From Chelativorans xinjiangensis (GTDB lineage Bacteria; Pseudomonadota; Alphaproteobacteria; Rhizobiales; Rhizobiaceae): a stretch of 63,839 bases of DNA. Within the stretch, counting starts at the first letter, position 1, and the number at the start of each line of letters is the position of its first letter. A program made the translations under genes and the position numbers. Under the pieces are notes generated by a model that made no database searches, was not told the DNA's origin, and was given only the letters and a program-made list of their open reading frames with translations. Positions 24,813-33,409 of this stretch are shown here, piece after piece. The DNA is taken from positions 1 through 63,839 of the forward strand of contig NZ_WQNH01000028.1 in the NCBI RefSeq assembly GCF_009812055.1. Direction: 5' to 3'.

Positions 24813-26458
24813 AGACGGGCGGACAGCTTATCGTCGAGGCACTTGAGGCGAACGGCGTCGACCGGCTCTATTGCGTGCCGGGCGAAAGCTATCTCGCCGT
24901 GCTCGACGCGCTCCACGATTCCGATATCCGCACCATCGTCTGCCGCCAGGAAGGCGGCGCGGCGATGATGGCGGACTGCCACGGCCGGCTCACCGGCCGG
25001 CCCGGCATCTCATTCGTCACCCGCGGCCCCGGCGCCACCAACGCGTCGGCCGGCGTCCACATCGCCATGCAGGATTCCAACCCGATGATCCTCTTCATCG
25101 GCCAGGTGGCGCGCGGGATCAAGGAGCGCGAAGCCTTCCAGGAGGTGGATTACAAGGCTTTTTACGGCTCCATGGCGAAGTGGGTGGTGGAGATCGACGA
25201 TGCCGCCCGCATCCCCGAGCTTGTCACCCGCGCCTTCGCGGTCGCCACCTCCGGCCGCCCCGGCCCGGTGGTCGTCTCGCTGCCCGAGGACATGCTGACC
25301 GACGCGGTGGAGGCGCCCGCCGCCCTGCCCTTCACGCCGGTCGAGACACGGCCGGGCGCGGAAGAGATGGAAAGGCTGGCGGCGCTTCTGGCCGACGCCG
25401 AGCGGCCCTTCGTCATCCTGGGCGGCACGCGCTGGAGCGAGGAGGCGGTGAAAGAGATGTGCGCGGCGCTCAAGCGCTGGGCGCTTCCCGCGGGCTGCTC
25501 CTTCCGCCGCCAGACGCTCTGCGACCAGTTGCATTCCTGCTATGCCGGGGACATCGGCATCGGCATCAATCCCAAGCTCGGCCAGTACATCAAGGAGGCC
25601 GACCTCGTGCTTCTCGTCGGCTGCCGCTTCGGCGAAATGCCATCTTCCGACTACACGCTGGTAAAGAGCCCCTACCCCGACCAGAAGCTGGTCCACGTCT
25701 ATCCCGACCCGCACGAGCTCGGACGGGTCTACCGCCCCACGCTCGCCATCAACGCCACTCCCGCGTCTTTCGCCGCCGCATTCGCACAGCTCCCCCCGCC
25801 CGCCGGCCCGGCCTGGGCGCCTTTGACGGAGGAGTTGCACCAATCCTACCTTGAATGGTCGACCCCGCCTTCCACCGGCCCCGGCCCGGTGAAGATGGGC
25901 CCGATCATGGCGTGGCTGGAAGAAAACCTGCCCGAAGACGCGATCCTCACCAACGGCGCCGGCAACTACGCCACCTGGCTGCACCGCTTCCACCGCTTCC
26001 GCCGCTTCAACAGCCAGGCGGCACCCACCTCGGGCTCCATGGGCTACGGCACGCCGGCGGCGGTGGCGGCGAAGGACCTCTTCCCGGAGCGCGAGGTGAT
26101 CGCCTTCGCCGGCGACGGCTGCTTCCTCATGAACGGCCAGGAATTCGCCACCGCCGTGCAATACGGCCTGCCCATCATCGTCGTCGTCGTCAACAACGGC
26201 ACCTACGGCACCATCCGCATGCACCAGGAGCGCAACTACCCCGGCCGCGTCTCCGCCACGGACTTGCATAACCCCGATTTCGCGGCGCTGGCCCGCGCCT
26301 ATGGCGGGCACGGGGAGACGGTGGAGACGACGGAGGAGTTTGCGGGAGCCTTCGAGCGCGCGCGGGCGAGCGGCAAGCCGGCGATCATCGAGGTGAAGCT
26401 GGACGCCGAGGCGATCACGCCGACGAAGACGCTGACGGAGATTAGAGAGGGGCGGTAG
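24809..26458 (+). CDS. Thiamine-pyrophosphate enzyme, acetolactate-synthase-like
   Basis: A 549-aa three-domain TPP enzyme. The PYR domain (residues 1-170) has the activating glutamate in VCRQEGGAAMMA. The middle TPP_M domain spans about 190-330. The PP domain has the metal/diphosphate motif FAGDGCFLMNGQEFATAV ending in VVVVNNGTYG. It is coupled to the CoA-transferase by ATGA. It likely decarboxylates or carboligates a 2-oxo acid; the precise reaction is unknown. The last 53 codons (26299-26458) are duplicated at 27539-27694. Confidence 0.87.
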   Translation: MKTGGQLIVEALEANGVDRLYCVPGESYLAVLDALHDSDIRTIVCRQEGGAAMMADCHGRLTGRPGISFVTRGPGATNASAGVHIAMQDSNPMILFIGQVARGIKEREAFQEVDYKAFYGSMAKWVVEIDDAARIPELVTRAFAVATSGRPGPVVVSLPEDMLTDAVEAPAALPFTPVETRPGAEEMERLAALLADAERPFVILGGTRWSEEAVKEMCAALKRWALPAGCSFRRQTLCDQLHSCYAGDIGIGINPKLGQYIKEADLVLLVGCRFGEMPSSDYTLVKSPYPDQKLVHVYPDPHELGRVYRPTLAINATPASFAAAFAQLPPPAGPAWAPLTEELHQSYLEWSTPPSTGPGPVKMGPIMAWLEENLPEDAILTNGAGNYATWLHRFHRFRRFNSQAAPTSGSMGYGTPAAVAAKDLFPEREVIAFAGDGCFLMNGQEFATAVQYGLPIIVVVVNNGTYGTIRMHQERNYPGRVSATDLHNPDFAALARAYGGHGETVETTEEFAGAFERARASGKPAIIEVKLDAEAITPTKTLTEIREGR

Positions 26459-26459
26459 A

Positions 26460-26504
26460 GCAACTCCAGGAAAAGTGGGAACCGGTTTCCCGTCCGCAAT
26501 TGCG
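26460..26504. repeat. RIME-family palindrome module
   Basis: GCAACTCCAGG ... GTCCGCAATTGCG is an imperfect palindrome containing GTGGGAACCGG. A closely matching copy is at 38740-38784. It begins directly after the TPP-enzyme stop. The remaining gap up to 26749 holds only the short hairpin CCGAGT-GGGT-ACTCGG (near 26606) and loosely matching ends (CAAATCG at about 26598, CGATTTG at about 26678) of a possible small element. Confidence 0.65.
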
Positions 26505-26749
26505 ACAAACAAGGAGAGAACGCGAACCGGAAGGGGCCCGGATCCGCTTCGAGCGAGGCCCCACCGGCAGCGGCGCTCGCTGCTCCGGCTTATACCAAAT
26601 CGACCCGAGTGGGTACTCGGCTCGACCGTATGGTCAGGTTACCCGGTCGCACCGGCTCTGGCATGCTCATCGGACCGGGCGATTTGTCCTCCAACGAAAT
26701 GCCGCGATCCGCTCACGGAGCTGTCGACAGCGTACCCTCGGACCCGCAC

Positions 26750-27694
26750 GTGTTCTTCGTTCTTTCAAAGCTTTTCTCGGCCTTGACGTTCCCATCCAAT
26801 CTGATTGGTCTGACGGCACTCCTGGGCCTTGTGTTCCTTGCGTTCCGCTGGAGGAAGGCGGGGGGATTTCTCCTGGTCACGGCGGCCGTTCTGCTGCTCG
26901 TCATTGGATGGTCGCCTATCGGAAGCCTCGCCTTGCTCGCGCTGGAAAACAGGTTTCCACGGCCCGCCATCGAGGGTTCCGTGACGGGCATTATCGTTCT
27001 CGGCGGACAAATCGATACCGACATCTCGCAAGACCGCCAGACGGTCGCCTTGACCGATGCAGCCGAGCGGCTCACGAAAACGGCCGAATTAAGCCGCCTC
27101 CATCCCGATGCCAGGATTCTCATTTCGGGCGGGATCGGCGACCTGTTGCTTGAGCAAGGGAAATCGGAAGCCGCCCTTGCACGCGACCTTCTTGTTGAAA
27201 TCGGTGTTCCGCGGGAGCGGATCGAACTCGAAGAGCGCTCGCGAAACACCTGTGAGAATGCAGTCGAGAGCAAGGTTGTGGCAAAGCCCGAGCCAGGGGC
27301 GACATGGTTGCTCGTCACATCCGCCTTTCATATGCCAAGGGCAGTCGCCTGTTTCCGCGCCGCCGGCTTTTCAGCAACCCCCTATCCCGTGGATTATCTC
27401 GTCCGGCGGTCCGACATGAAGCGCCCGGCACCTTCGATATCCGTTGGGCTGTACCTTGCGGATATAGCCGCCCACGAATGGATTGGGCTCCTGGCCTATC
27501 ACCTTGCCAAGGGAACCGAGCTTTTCCCCCGCGCTTATGGCGGGCACGGGGAGACGGTGGAGAGGGCGGAGGAGTTTGCGGGAGCCTTCGAACGCGCGCC
27601 GGCGAGCGGCAAGCCGGCGATCATCGAGGTGAAGCTGGACCCGGAGGCGATTACGCCGACGAACACGCTGACGGAGATACGGGAGGGGCGGTAG
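26750..27694 (+). CDS. DUF218/YdcF-family membrane protein fused to a duplicated TPP-enzyme tail
   Basis: A 314-aa product. Residues of about 1-60 form two hydrophobic helices (FFVLSKLFSALTFPSNLIGL, then VTAAVLLLVIGWSPIG). The DUF218 domain follows (GIIVLGGQID, ILISGGIGD, ERSRNTCENA, LLVTSAFHMPRA, VDYLVRR), the family of YdcF and ElyC envelope proteins. The natural family end is near GTELFPRA. From there (27539) the frame continues into a diverged copy of the last 53 codons of the upstream TPP enzyme. The GTG at 26750 fits family N-termini; an ATG at 26699 is the alternative. Neither has a convincing ribosome binding site. Confidence 0.7.
   Translation: MFFVLSKLFSALTFPSNLIGLTALLGLVFLAFRWRKAGGFLLVTAAVLLLVIGWSPIGSLALLALENRFPRPAIEGSVTGIIVLGGQIDTDISQDRQTVALTDAAERLTKTAELSRLHPDARILISGGIGDLLLEQGKSEAALARDLLVEIGVPRERIELEERSRNTCENAVESKVVAKPEPGATWLLVTSAFHMPRAVACFRAAGFSATPYPVDYLVRRSDMKRPAPSISVGLYLADIAAHEWIGLLAYHLAKGTELFPRAYGGHGETVERAEEFAGAFERAPASGKPAIIEVKLDPEAITPTNTLTEIREGR
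27539..27694 (+). repeat. Second copy of the TPP-enzyme 3' end
   Basis: The segment from GGCGGGCACGGGGAGACGGT to the final GGGGCGGTAG matches 26302-26458 with roughly 90% identity by eye, including the same stop codon. It has become the tail of the DUF218 reading frame. The following gap 27695-28003 holds a hairpin CTACCCGCCCTTC/GAAGGGTGGGTAG (27726-27738, 27769-27781) and otherwise nothing recognisable. Confidence 0.85.
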
Positions 27695-28003
27695 GCGGCA
27701 TTGGTGACGCGAAGCCTACCGGAAGCTACCCGCCCTTCCTCGTGTGACACGCCGCTCCGATGGCGACCGAAGGGTGGGTAGATTGTCGGCCTTTTGATCC
27801 TGAGCCGCCCTTCGTCGGGCGAAGTCCTACGACAAGCCATGGACCCCAAAAAGCAGACAACCACAAGGCATGCCGGTTCTTAGATGAAATGGGCTCGACT
27901 GCGGGAACTAATCCTGCTTCGTTAGGAGTTGCTCGCTAGCATTGCCGCACCACCAGACGACAACCTAGACAGCTCTATCCCTGTCCCAAAGAGAACGCCT
28001 AAT

Positions 28004-29131
28004 ATGAGCCAGTCAACCGAAGACCAGCAGACAGAAGTCGACCAGCCGATAGAAATCGAGGACGAGTATAAACTCGGTCTCGAGGCTGGCGTGGACGACG
28101 AGAGCGCGGAAGAAGCGACCAGCGCCAGCTTTACCATCACCAGCTACGGCGCTGACTATCCCGTTGATACGCTGGTCAAACGAATGAAAGGTGAGGCGTT
28201 TTTCATCCCGAAGTTCCAGCGCAATTTCGTCTGGTCGCAAAGGCACGCTTCTCGTTTCATCGAATCGCTGCTGATGGGGCTGCCGGTGCCGGGGATATTC
28301 CTCTATAAAGAGGCTGAGACCGGAAGACACCTTGTTGTTGATGGTCAGCAGCGTTTACGCACGCTCCAGTACTTCTATAGCGGCGTCTTTCTCGAGAAGG
28401 CGTTTCGCCTCGTAGGTGTAAGAAAGGAGTGGGAAGGCAAAAGCTATCAAGAGCTAGAGACCAATGAGCAATTGAAGCTTGATGACTCCATTGTGCATGC
28501 GACGGTCTTTCAACAGGACCAGCCTAAAAACTCGCTCAAGAGCCTCTATTTCGTTTTCGAGCGTATCAACTCTGGCGGCATCCGCTTATCACCGCAGGAA
28601 ATCCGCAATTGTATTAGCGAAAGTGCGGTGCTTGACGTTGTGCGTGTGTTGAACGACGACGTCAACTGGCGGGCAATCTTTGGCGAAAAGAGGAACAGCC
28701 GCCTCAAGGACCAAGAGCTAGTCCTGCGAGCATTAGCGATGATCCACGACCGGTCCAACTATTCTGCGCCAATGCGCGATTTCTTAAACGACTTTGCCTA
28801 TGACGAAGAAAAGAAAGTGACGTCAGTTATTCTTGAGGAGTTGGAAAGGCTTTTCAAAGTCTCGATGGAGATTATCAACAAGGCCAAGGGGAAATCGGCT
28901 TTTCGACCAATCCGCGCGCTGAACGCTGCTGTCTTTGAGGCGGTCGTGGTCGGCATCGCGGAACGTGTTCGTGCAGGCGGACAGGATCCCGACTTAGTTA
29001 AAGTCGGAGCGGAATATGACAAGCTATTGCTTAACAATGATTTTATGAAGGCGTCAAACAGCGCTACGGCCACCGAGGAGTCGGTCAAGACGCGCCAGCG
29101 TTTGGCTGTAGAGGCATTTGCGAGCACCTAA
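28004..29131 (+). CDS. DUF262-domain protein (GmrSD N-domain / ParB-Srx-like)
   Basis: A 375-aa protein. A non-conserved acidic N-terminus (residues 1-50) precedes a DUF262 domain. That domain has the hallmark IPKFQRNFVWSQ, the FIESLLMGLPVPGIFLY helix, the VVDGQQRLRTLQYF motif (DGQQR, nucleotide-binding pocket of the ParB/sulfiredoxin-like fold) and FERINSGGIRLSPQEIRN. The C-terminal helical region is of the type found with DUF262. There is no GmrD-like HNH domain (DUF1524) in this protein. Base composition is clearly more AT-rich than the flanks. Its stop abuts the HEPN gene, forming a two-gene module; a defence or toxin role is inferred. Confidence 0.82.
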   Translation: MSQSTEDQQTEVDQPIEIEDEYKLGLEAGVDDESAEEATSASFTITSYGADYPVDTLVKRMKGEAFFIPKFQRNFVWSQRHASRFIESLLMGLPVPGIFLYKEAETGRHLVVDGQQRLRTLQYFYSGVFLEKAFRLVGVRKEWEGKSYQELETNEQLKLDDSIVHATVFQQDQPKNSLKSLYFVFERINSGGIRLSPQEIRNCISESAVLDVVRVLNDDVNWRAIFGEKRNSRLKDQELVLRALAMIHDRSNYSAPMRDFLNDFAYDEEKKVTSVILEELERLFKVSMEIINKAKGKSAFRPIRALNAAVFEAVVVGIAERVRAGGQDPDLVKVGAEYDKLLLNNDFMKASNSATATEESVKTRQRLAVEAFAST

Positions 29132-29599
29132 ATGTCTTTGGCAATCGAAAGCCGTTTCCGCGAGGTGGAGAAGCTTGTCGTCGCAGCGCAAGCCAAGGGT
29201 TTGGATCCCGAGGTCGCAGCCTACTACTGCAAGCTTGGATGCGTGATGATCTGTGGTGCGGTCGAGCGTTCGGTTGAGATTCTTATTACCGAGCGCGTAG
29301 GCAACAGGTCTGCGCCGCAGGTCAACTCCTTTCTAAAATCATTTTTCAAACGCGGCACGAATTATCACTGCGAGGAGATTTTAGAGCTTCTATACAAATT
29401 CGACAGTAGCTGGGGCCACAAATTCAAAGAATTTATTGCCAAAAATGATCAAATAAAAAGTGGTGTTTTATCATGCTATGCTATAAGAAACTCTATAGCT
29501 CATGGTGGAACGCAATCGCTAGGACCGAATATCCTTAAGCAGTATTTTGAAAACTCGTTTAGCCTTATCGCTGAATTGGAAAAACTGCTACGCTCCTGA
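29132..29599 (+). CDS. HEPN-domain protein (RNase-motif type), partner of DUF262
   Basis: A 155-aa all-alpha protein. The final third contains the HEPN ribonuclease signature R-N-x3-H as R119-N120-S-I-A-H124 in CYAIRNSIAHGG. An upstream helix pair (MICGAVERSVEILITERVG) is typical of the MAE_28990/RiboL-PSP-like HEPN families. The ATG follows the DUF262 TAA with no gap. The gene ends at 29599, ten bases beyond the end of the opposite-strand toxin remnant. Low GC and rare codons such as ATA and TTA mark it as acquired. RNase activity is inferred from the motif. Confidence 0.72.
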   Translation: MSLAIESRFREVEKLVVAAQAKGLDPEVAAYYCKLGCVMICGAVERSVEILITERVGNRSAPQVNSFLKSFFKRGTNYHCEEILELLYKFDSSWGHKFKEFIAKNDQIKSGVLSCYAIRNSIAHGGTQSLGPNILKQYFENSFSLIAELEKLLRS

Positions 29600-29691
29600 G
29601 CGCGCGAAATTTCTCTCGGCGATTGTGCTGACCGCCTTCGGCAGGCTTCCATATGCTTCCCAGAATTCGAGTGCAGCAAAAATGCGTCACA
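29588..29691 (-). pseudogene. Frameshifted, truncated toxin remnant (RelE/ParE-like partner)
   Basis: Directly after the antitoxin stop, the minus strand encodes GTG-Thr-His-Phe-Cys in one frame and then, one frame over, EFWEAYGSLPKAVSTIAERN, which looks like the start of a small toxin. It stops at TAG (29588-29590), right at the end of the HEPN gene. The rest of the toxin (about 60 aa) is missing. The frame change and the truncation both indicate a dead gene. Confidence 0.5.
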
Positions 29692-29887
29692 ACGGTCTGG
29701 TACGCCCGGCACGGTGGGCGGTAATCGCCTTTTCACCGAGGGCGTCCAGCTTACCGGAGGCCGCATCGGCCTCAATCTGCGAATCCCAGCGCGCGGCATC
29801 AAACGCTTCGAACCATTCACGAAAGCGGCGCAATTCCTGCGCGTCGAGCGCCTCGATCTCTTTTTCAATTCTTTCCAGCTTCGTCAT
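29687..29887 (-). CDS. Small antitoxin-like protein (orphan)
   Basis: A 66-aa helical protein (MTKLERIEKEIEALDAQELR ... FREWFEAFDAARWDSQIEAD, then a basic tail ending in GRTRPL). This is the pattern of a common antitoxin family encoded just before a RelE/ParE-like toxin; here the toxin is broken. The start at 29887 was chosen over an upstream GTG at 29908 from the family pattern. It may be retained as an anti-addiction gene. Confidence 0.6.
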   Translation of the reverse strand: MTKLERIEKEIEALDAQELRRFREWFEAFDAARWDSQIEADAASGKLDALGEKAITAHRAGRTRPL

Positions 29888-29944
29888 GATCAGTGGTCCC
29901 AGGCTCACGAAAACATAGCACGGCGTGCGCCGAACGAAACGCCC

Positions 29945-30559
29945 TCACCCCAGAAACAACCCCTCCAGAAACGTCGCCGCGTCCTCGAACCTTCCCTCCC
30001 CGCCCTTGTCCGGCCCCAGCACCGCGCGCACCTGCACGTCGAAGTCCGCATAGTGCTGGGTCGTCGCCCAGATGGCGAAGATGAAGTGGTGGGGGTCGGT
30101 TTTCTTCAGCCGCCCCTGGCGGATCCATTCGCGGATGATCTCGGCCTTCTCGTCCACCAGTTCCTTCAGTTCCCCCTCCAGCAGCGGCAGGATGCGCGGG
30201 GCGCCTTGCAGGATCTCGTTGGCGAAGAGGCGGCTTTCGCGCGGGAAGTCGCGGGCCATCTCGATCTTGCGGCGGATGTAGGAGCGGATTTCGGTGACCG
30301 GGTCCCCGTCCGCGTCCATCTCGCGCAAGGGGGCGAGCCAGGCTTCCATCAGCCGGTCGATGAGGGTGACGAAGATCGCCTCCTTGCTCTTGAAGTAGTA
30401 GAGGAGGTTGGGCTTCGACATGCCCGCGGCCTCGGCGATCTGGTCGATGGTCGCGCCGCGGAAACCGTGCTGGGCGAAGACCTCCAGTGCCGCTTCCAGG
30501 ATGAGTTCGCGCTTCTCGCGCTGGATGCGCGTGCTCCTCGGCTTCGTCGGCTTATCCAT
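29945..30559 (-). CDS. rutR: TetR-family regulator, RutR-like
   Basis: A 204-aa repressor. The N-terminal HTH is typical (ILEAALEVFAQHGFRGATID, then AEAAGMSKPNLLYYFKSKEA). The C-terminal domain (RSYIRRKIEMARDFPRESRLFANEIL ... PHHFIFAIWATTQHYADF) matches the YcdC/RutR type that binds uracil in E. coli. It is divergent from the pyrimidine-degradation operon, and a 14-of-16 match to the RutR consensus lies between them. That context, more than sequence alone, supports the name. Confidence 0.82.
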   Translation of the reverse strand: MDKPTKPRSTRIQREKRELILEAALEVFAQHGFRGATIDQIAEAAGMSKPNLLYYFKSKEAIFVTLIDRLMEAWLAPLREMDADGDPVTEIRSYIRRKIEMARDFPRESRLFANEILQGAPRILPLLEGELKELVDEKAEIIREWIRQGRLKKTDPHHFIFAIWATTQHYADFDVQVRAVLGPDKGGEGRFEDAATFLEGLFLG

Positions 30560-30679
30560 CGTCTCGGCCCCGCCTTCCTCGCCCCTCCCTGGCCCAGCGC
30601 ATCGCCGGAGGCTGGAGCGCCAAGCCGTGGGCTGAAAACCCTAGAATGGTCTTGACCGCCCGAATGGCGGTGTTAACGT

Positions 30680-30695
30680 TTGTCCAAACGGTCAA
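30680..30695. promoter_or_regulatory. RutR-box-like operator of the pyrimidine catabolic operon
   Basis: TTGTCCAAACGGTCAA compared with the E. coli RutR consensus TTGACCAnnTGGTCAA differs at only two specified positions. It lies between rutR and the aminotransferase gene and so could repress both. Confidence 0.65.
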
Positions 30696-30768
30696 AAATT
30701 GCGTATCACACCTTCGCCAAGAATACCAAGCTTGACCGGGACAAGGGGAATATAACGGAGGCTTGGTC

Positions 30769-32097
30769 ATGTCCAACCGGCTTAGCGTAAAGCCGAACGA
30801 TCTCAGTGCATTCTGGATGCCGTTCACGGCGAACCGGCAGTTCAAGCAGGCACCGCGCATGCTGGTGGCGGCGAAGGACATGCATTATACAGCCGATGAC
30901 GGCCGCAGGATACTGGACGGCACGGCGGGGCTGTGGTGCGTCAACGCCGGCCACTGCCGGCCGAGGATCACCGAAGCGATCCAGCACCAGGCGGCCGAGC
31001 TCGACTATGCGCCGGCCTTCCAGATGGGCCATCCGATCGTCTTCGAGTTCGCCAACCGGCTGGTCGACATGGCGCCGGAAGGCATGGACCATGTCTTCTT
31101 CACCAATTCCGGCTCCGAGTCGGTCGACACGGCGCTGAAGATCGCGCTTGCCTACCACCGGGCGAAGGGCGACGGCTCCCGCTTCCGCCTCATCGGCCGC
31201 GAGCGCGGCTATCACGGGGTGAATTTCGGCGGCATCTCCGTCGGCGGCATCGTTTCCAACCGCAAGATGTTCGGCACGCTTTTGACCGGCGTCGACCACC
31301 TGGCGCACACCCACCTGCCGGCCAAGAACGCCTTCACCCGCGGCGAGCCTGCGCACGGCGCGGACCTGGCGGACGAATTGGAGCGCATCGTCACGCTGCA
31401 CGATGCCTCAACGATAGCCGCCGTCATCGTCGAGCCGGTGGCCGGCTCGACGGGCGTGCTGATCCCGCCCAAGGGGTACCTGAAGCGCCTGCGCGAGATT
31501 TGCGACAAGCACGGCATCCTGTTGATCTTCGACGAGGTGATCACCGGCTTCGGCCGCCTCGGCACGCCTTTTGCGGCCGATTATTTCGACGTCGTGCCCG
31601 ACATCATGACCACCGCCAAGGGCGTTACCAACGGCGTCATCCCGATGGGCGCGGTGTTCGTGAAGAAGGAGATCCATGACGCCTTCATGGCCGGGCCGGA
31701 GCACCTGATCGAGTTCTTCCACGGCTACACCTATTCGGGCAACCCGATCGCCTCTGCCGCCGGCATCGCCACGCTGGAGACCTACAAGGAGGAGGGCCTT
31801 CTTACCCGCGGCGCCGAGCTCGGCCCCTACTGGGAAGACGCGCTCCATTCGCTCAAGGACGCGCCGCACGTCATCGACATCCGCAACATCGGCCTCGTCG
31901 GCGCCGTCGAATTGGAGGCGATCCCCGGCCAGCCGACCAAGCGCGCCTTCTCCGCCTTCCTGAAGGCCTTCGAGAAGGGCGTGCTCATCCGCACCACGGG
32001 CGACATCATCGCGCTCTCGCCGCCGCTCATCATCGAGAAGGGCCAGATCGACGAGATCGTCGACTGCCTGCGCGGCGTGCTGAACGAAATCGAATAG
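30769..32097 (+). CDS. Class III aminotransferase, beta-alanine:pyruvate type
   Basis: A 442-aa PLP enzyme. It has FFTNSGSESVDTALKIA, RGYHGVNFGG, IVEPVAGSTGVLIPPKGYL, LIFDEVITGFGRLG and the PLP lysine in MTTAKGVTNG. The opening LSAFWMPFTANRQFK is characteristic of omega-amino acid:pyruvate transaminases. In this operon it should convert beta-alanine (from uracil) or 3-aminoisobutyrate (from thymine) to the semialdehyde. The ATG at 30769 follows ACGGAGG. It is the first gene after the RutR-box. Confidence 0.9.
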   Translation: MSNRLSVKPNDLSAFWMPFTANRQFKQAPRMLVAAKDMHYTADDGRRILDGTAGLWCVNAGHCRPRITEAIQHQAAELDYAPAFQMGHPIVFEFANRLVDMAPEGMDHVFFTNSGSESVDTALKIALAYHRAKGDGSRFRLIGRERGYHGVNFGGISVGGIVSNRKMFGTLLTGVDHLAHTHLPAKNAFTRGEPAHGADLADELERIVTLHDASTIAAVIVEPVAGSTGVLIPPKGYLKRLREICDKHGILLIFDEVITGFGRLGTPFAADYFDVVPDIMTTAKGVTNGVIPMGAVFVKKEIHDAFMAGPEHLIEFFHGYTYSGNPIASAAGIATLETYKEEGLLTRGAELGPYWEDALHSLKDAPHVIDIRNIGLVGAVELEAIPGQPTKRAFSAFLKAFEKGVLIRTTGDIIALSPPLIIEKGQIDEIVDCLRGVLNEIE

Positions 32098-32107
32098 GGG
32101 AACGGAC

Positions 32108-33358
32108 ATGGCTGCACCGGGCGAAAACCTGAGGATCAACGCGGATCGTCTTTGGGATGCGATCCACGAGATGGCCAAGATCGGTCCCGGCGTCGCCGGC
32201 GGCAACAACCGGCAGACCGTGACCGACGAGGACGGCGAAGGCCGCCACCTCTTCAAGCGCTGGTGCGAGGAAGCCGGCATGAGCGTGGCCGTCGACGAGA
32301 TGGGCACCATGTTCGCCCGGCGCGAGGGGACGGACCCGGACGCGCTGCCAGTCTATGTCGGCTCCCACCTCGACACGCAGCCGACCGGCGGCCGTTACGA
32401 CGGCGTTCTGGGCGTGCTCGGCGGGCTGGAGATCGTGCGCAGCTTGAACGACCTCGGCATCAAGACGAAGCACCCCATCATCGTCACCAACTGGACCAAC
32501 GAGGAGGGCACGCGCTTCGCGCCCGCCATGCTCGCCTCCGGCGTCTTCGCCGGCGTCATCGACCGCGACTGGGCCTATGACCGGCGGGACAAGGAGGGCA
32601 AGCGCTTCGGCGACGAACTGGAGCGCATCGGCTGGAAGGGCGAGGAGCCGGTGGGCGGCCGCAAGATGAAGGCCTTCTTCGAACTGCACATCGAGCAGGG
32701 GCCGATCCTCGAGGCGGAAGAGATCGACATCGGCGTCGTCACCCACGGCCAGGGCCTGCGCTGGATCGAGTGCACCGTGACCGGCAAGGGCAGCCACACC
32801 GGCTCGACACCCATGCCCATGCGCAAGAATGCCGGCCGGGGCCTCGCGCAGATCACCGAGCTCGTGCACGAGATCGCCATGAAGCACCAGCCGAACGCCG
32901 TCGGCGCCATCGGCCAGATCGACGTCTACCCCAACTCGCGCAACATCATCCCGGAAAAGGTGGTCTTCACCATCGATTTCCGCAGCCACCTGATCAACAC
33001 GCTGGAGGCCATGGTGGCCGAGTTTGAGGAAAAGGCGCCCGGCATCTGCGAGGCCCTCGGCTGCAGCTTCGAAAGCACCATCGCCGGCCGGTTCGACCCG
33101 CCGGCCTTCAATGAGACCTGCGTGAAGGCGATCCGCGACGCCGCCGAACGCCTCGGCTACTCCCACCGCAACATTGTCTCCGGCGCCGGCCACGACGCCT
33201 GCTGGATCAACCGCGTGGCCCCGACGGCAATGGTCATGTGCCCCTGCGTGGATGGGCTGTCGCACAACGAGGCGGAGGAGATTTCCAAGGAATGGGCGCA
33301 GGCGGGCGCGGACGTGCTGTTTCACGCGGTGGTGGAGACGGCGGAGATTGTTGAATGA
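32108..33358 (+). CDS. N-carbamoyl-beta-alanine amidohydrolase (M20-type Zn hydrolase)
   Basis: A 416-aa metallo-hydrolase that releases CO2 and NH3 from N-carbamoyl-beta-alanine, step three of reductive pyrimidine breakdown. It shows the M20 motifs VGSHLDTQPTGGRYDG (metal His-x-Asp), NWTNEEGTRFAPAM (Glu-Glu pair), FFELHIEQGPILE and SGAGHDACW, with the lid/dimerisation domain at about 210-325. It lies 10 bp after the aminotransferase. N-carbamoyl-L-amino-acid hydrolases look similar; the operon decides the assignment. Confidence 0.9.
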   Translation: MAAPGENLRINADRLWDAIHEMAKIGPGVAGGNNRQTVTDEDGEGRHLFKRWCEEAGMSVAVDEMGTMFARREGTDPDALPVYVGSHLDTQPTGGRYDGVLGVLGGLEIVRSLNDLGIKTKHPIIVTNWTNEEGTRFAPAMLASGVFAGVIDRDWAYDRRDKEGKRFGDELERIGWKGEEPVGGRKMKAFFELHIEQGPILEAEEIDIGVVTHGQGLRWIECTVTGKGSHTGSTPMPMRKNAGRGLAQITELVHEIAMKHQPNAVGAIGQIDVYPNSRNIIPEKVVFTIDFRSHLINTLEAMVAEFEEKAPGICEALGCSFESTIAGRFDPPAFNETCVKAIRDAAERLGYSHRNIVSGAGHDACWINRVAPTAMVMCPCVDGLSHNEAEEISKEWAQAGADVLFHAVVETAEIVE

Positions 33359-33409
33359 GGGTGCATAAGGTCGGATAATGGGCTGAAAAGCATTCAACAG
33401 GAGGCCACC

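Noticed and set aside
23637-26458. Formyl-CoA transferase plus oxalyl-CoA decarboxylase (oxalate degradation)
   Set aside because: The gene pairing is suggestive, but I cannot see residues specific to oxalyl-CoA decarboxylase (e.g. its CoA/ADP-binding region). Called only at family level.
26590-26690. Complete insertion sequence between the TPP gene and the DUF218 gene
   Set aside because: Only short hairpins and a weak 7-bp end match (CAAATCG/CGATTTG) are present, with no transposase. Noted under the repeat entry instead.
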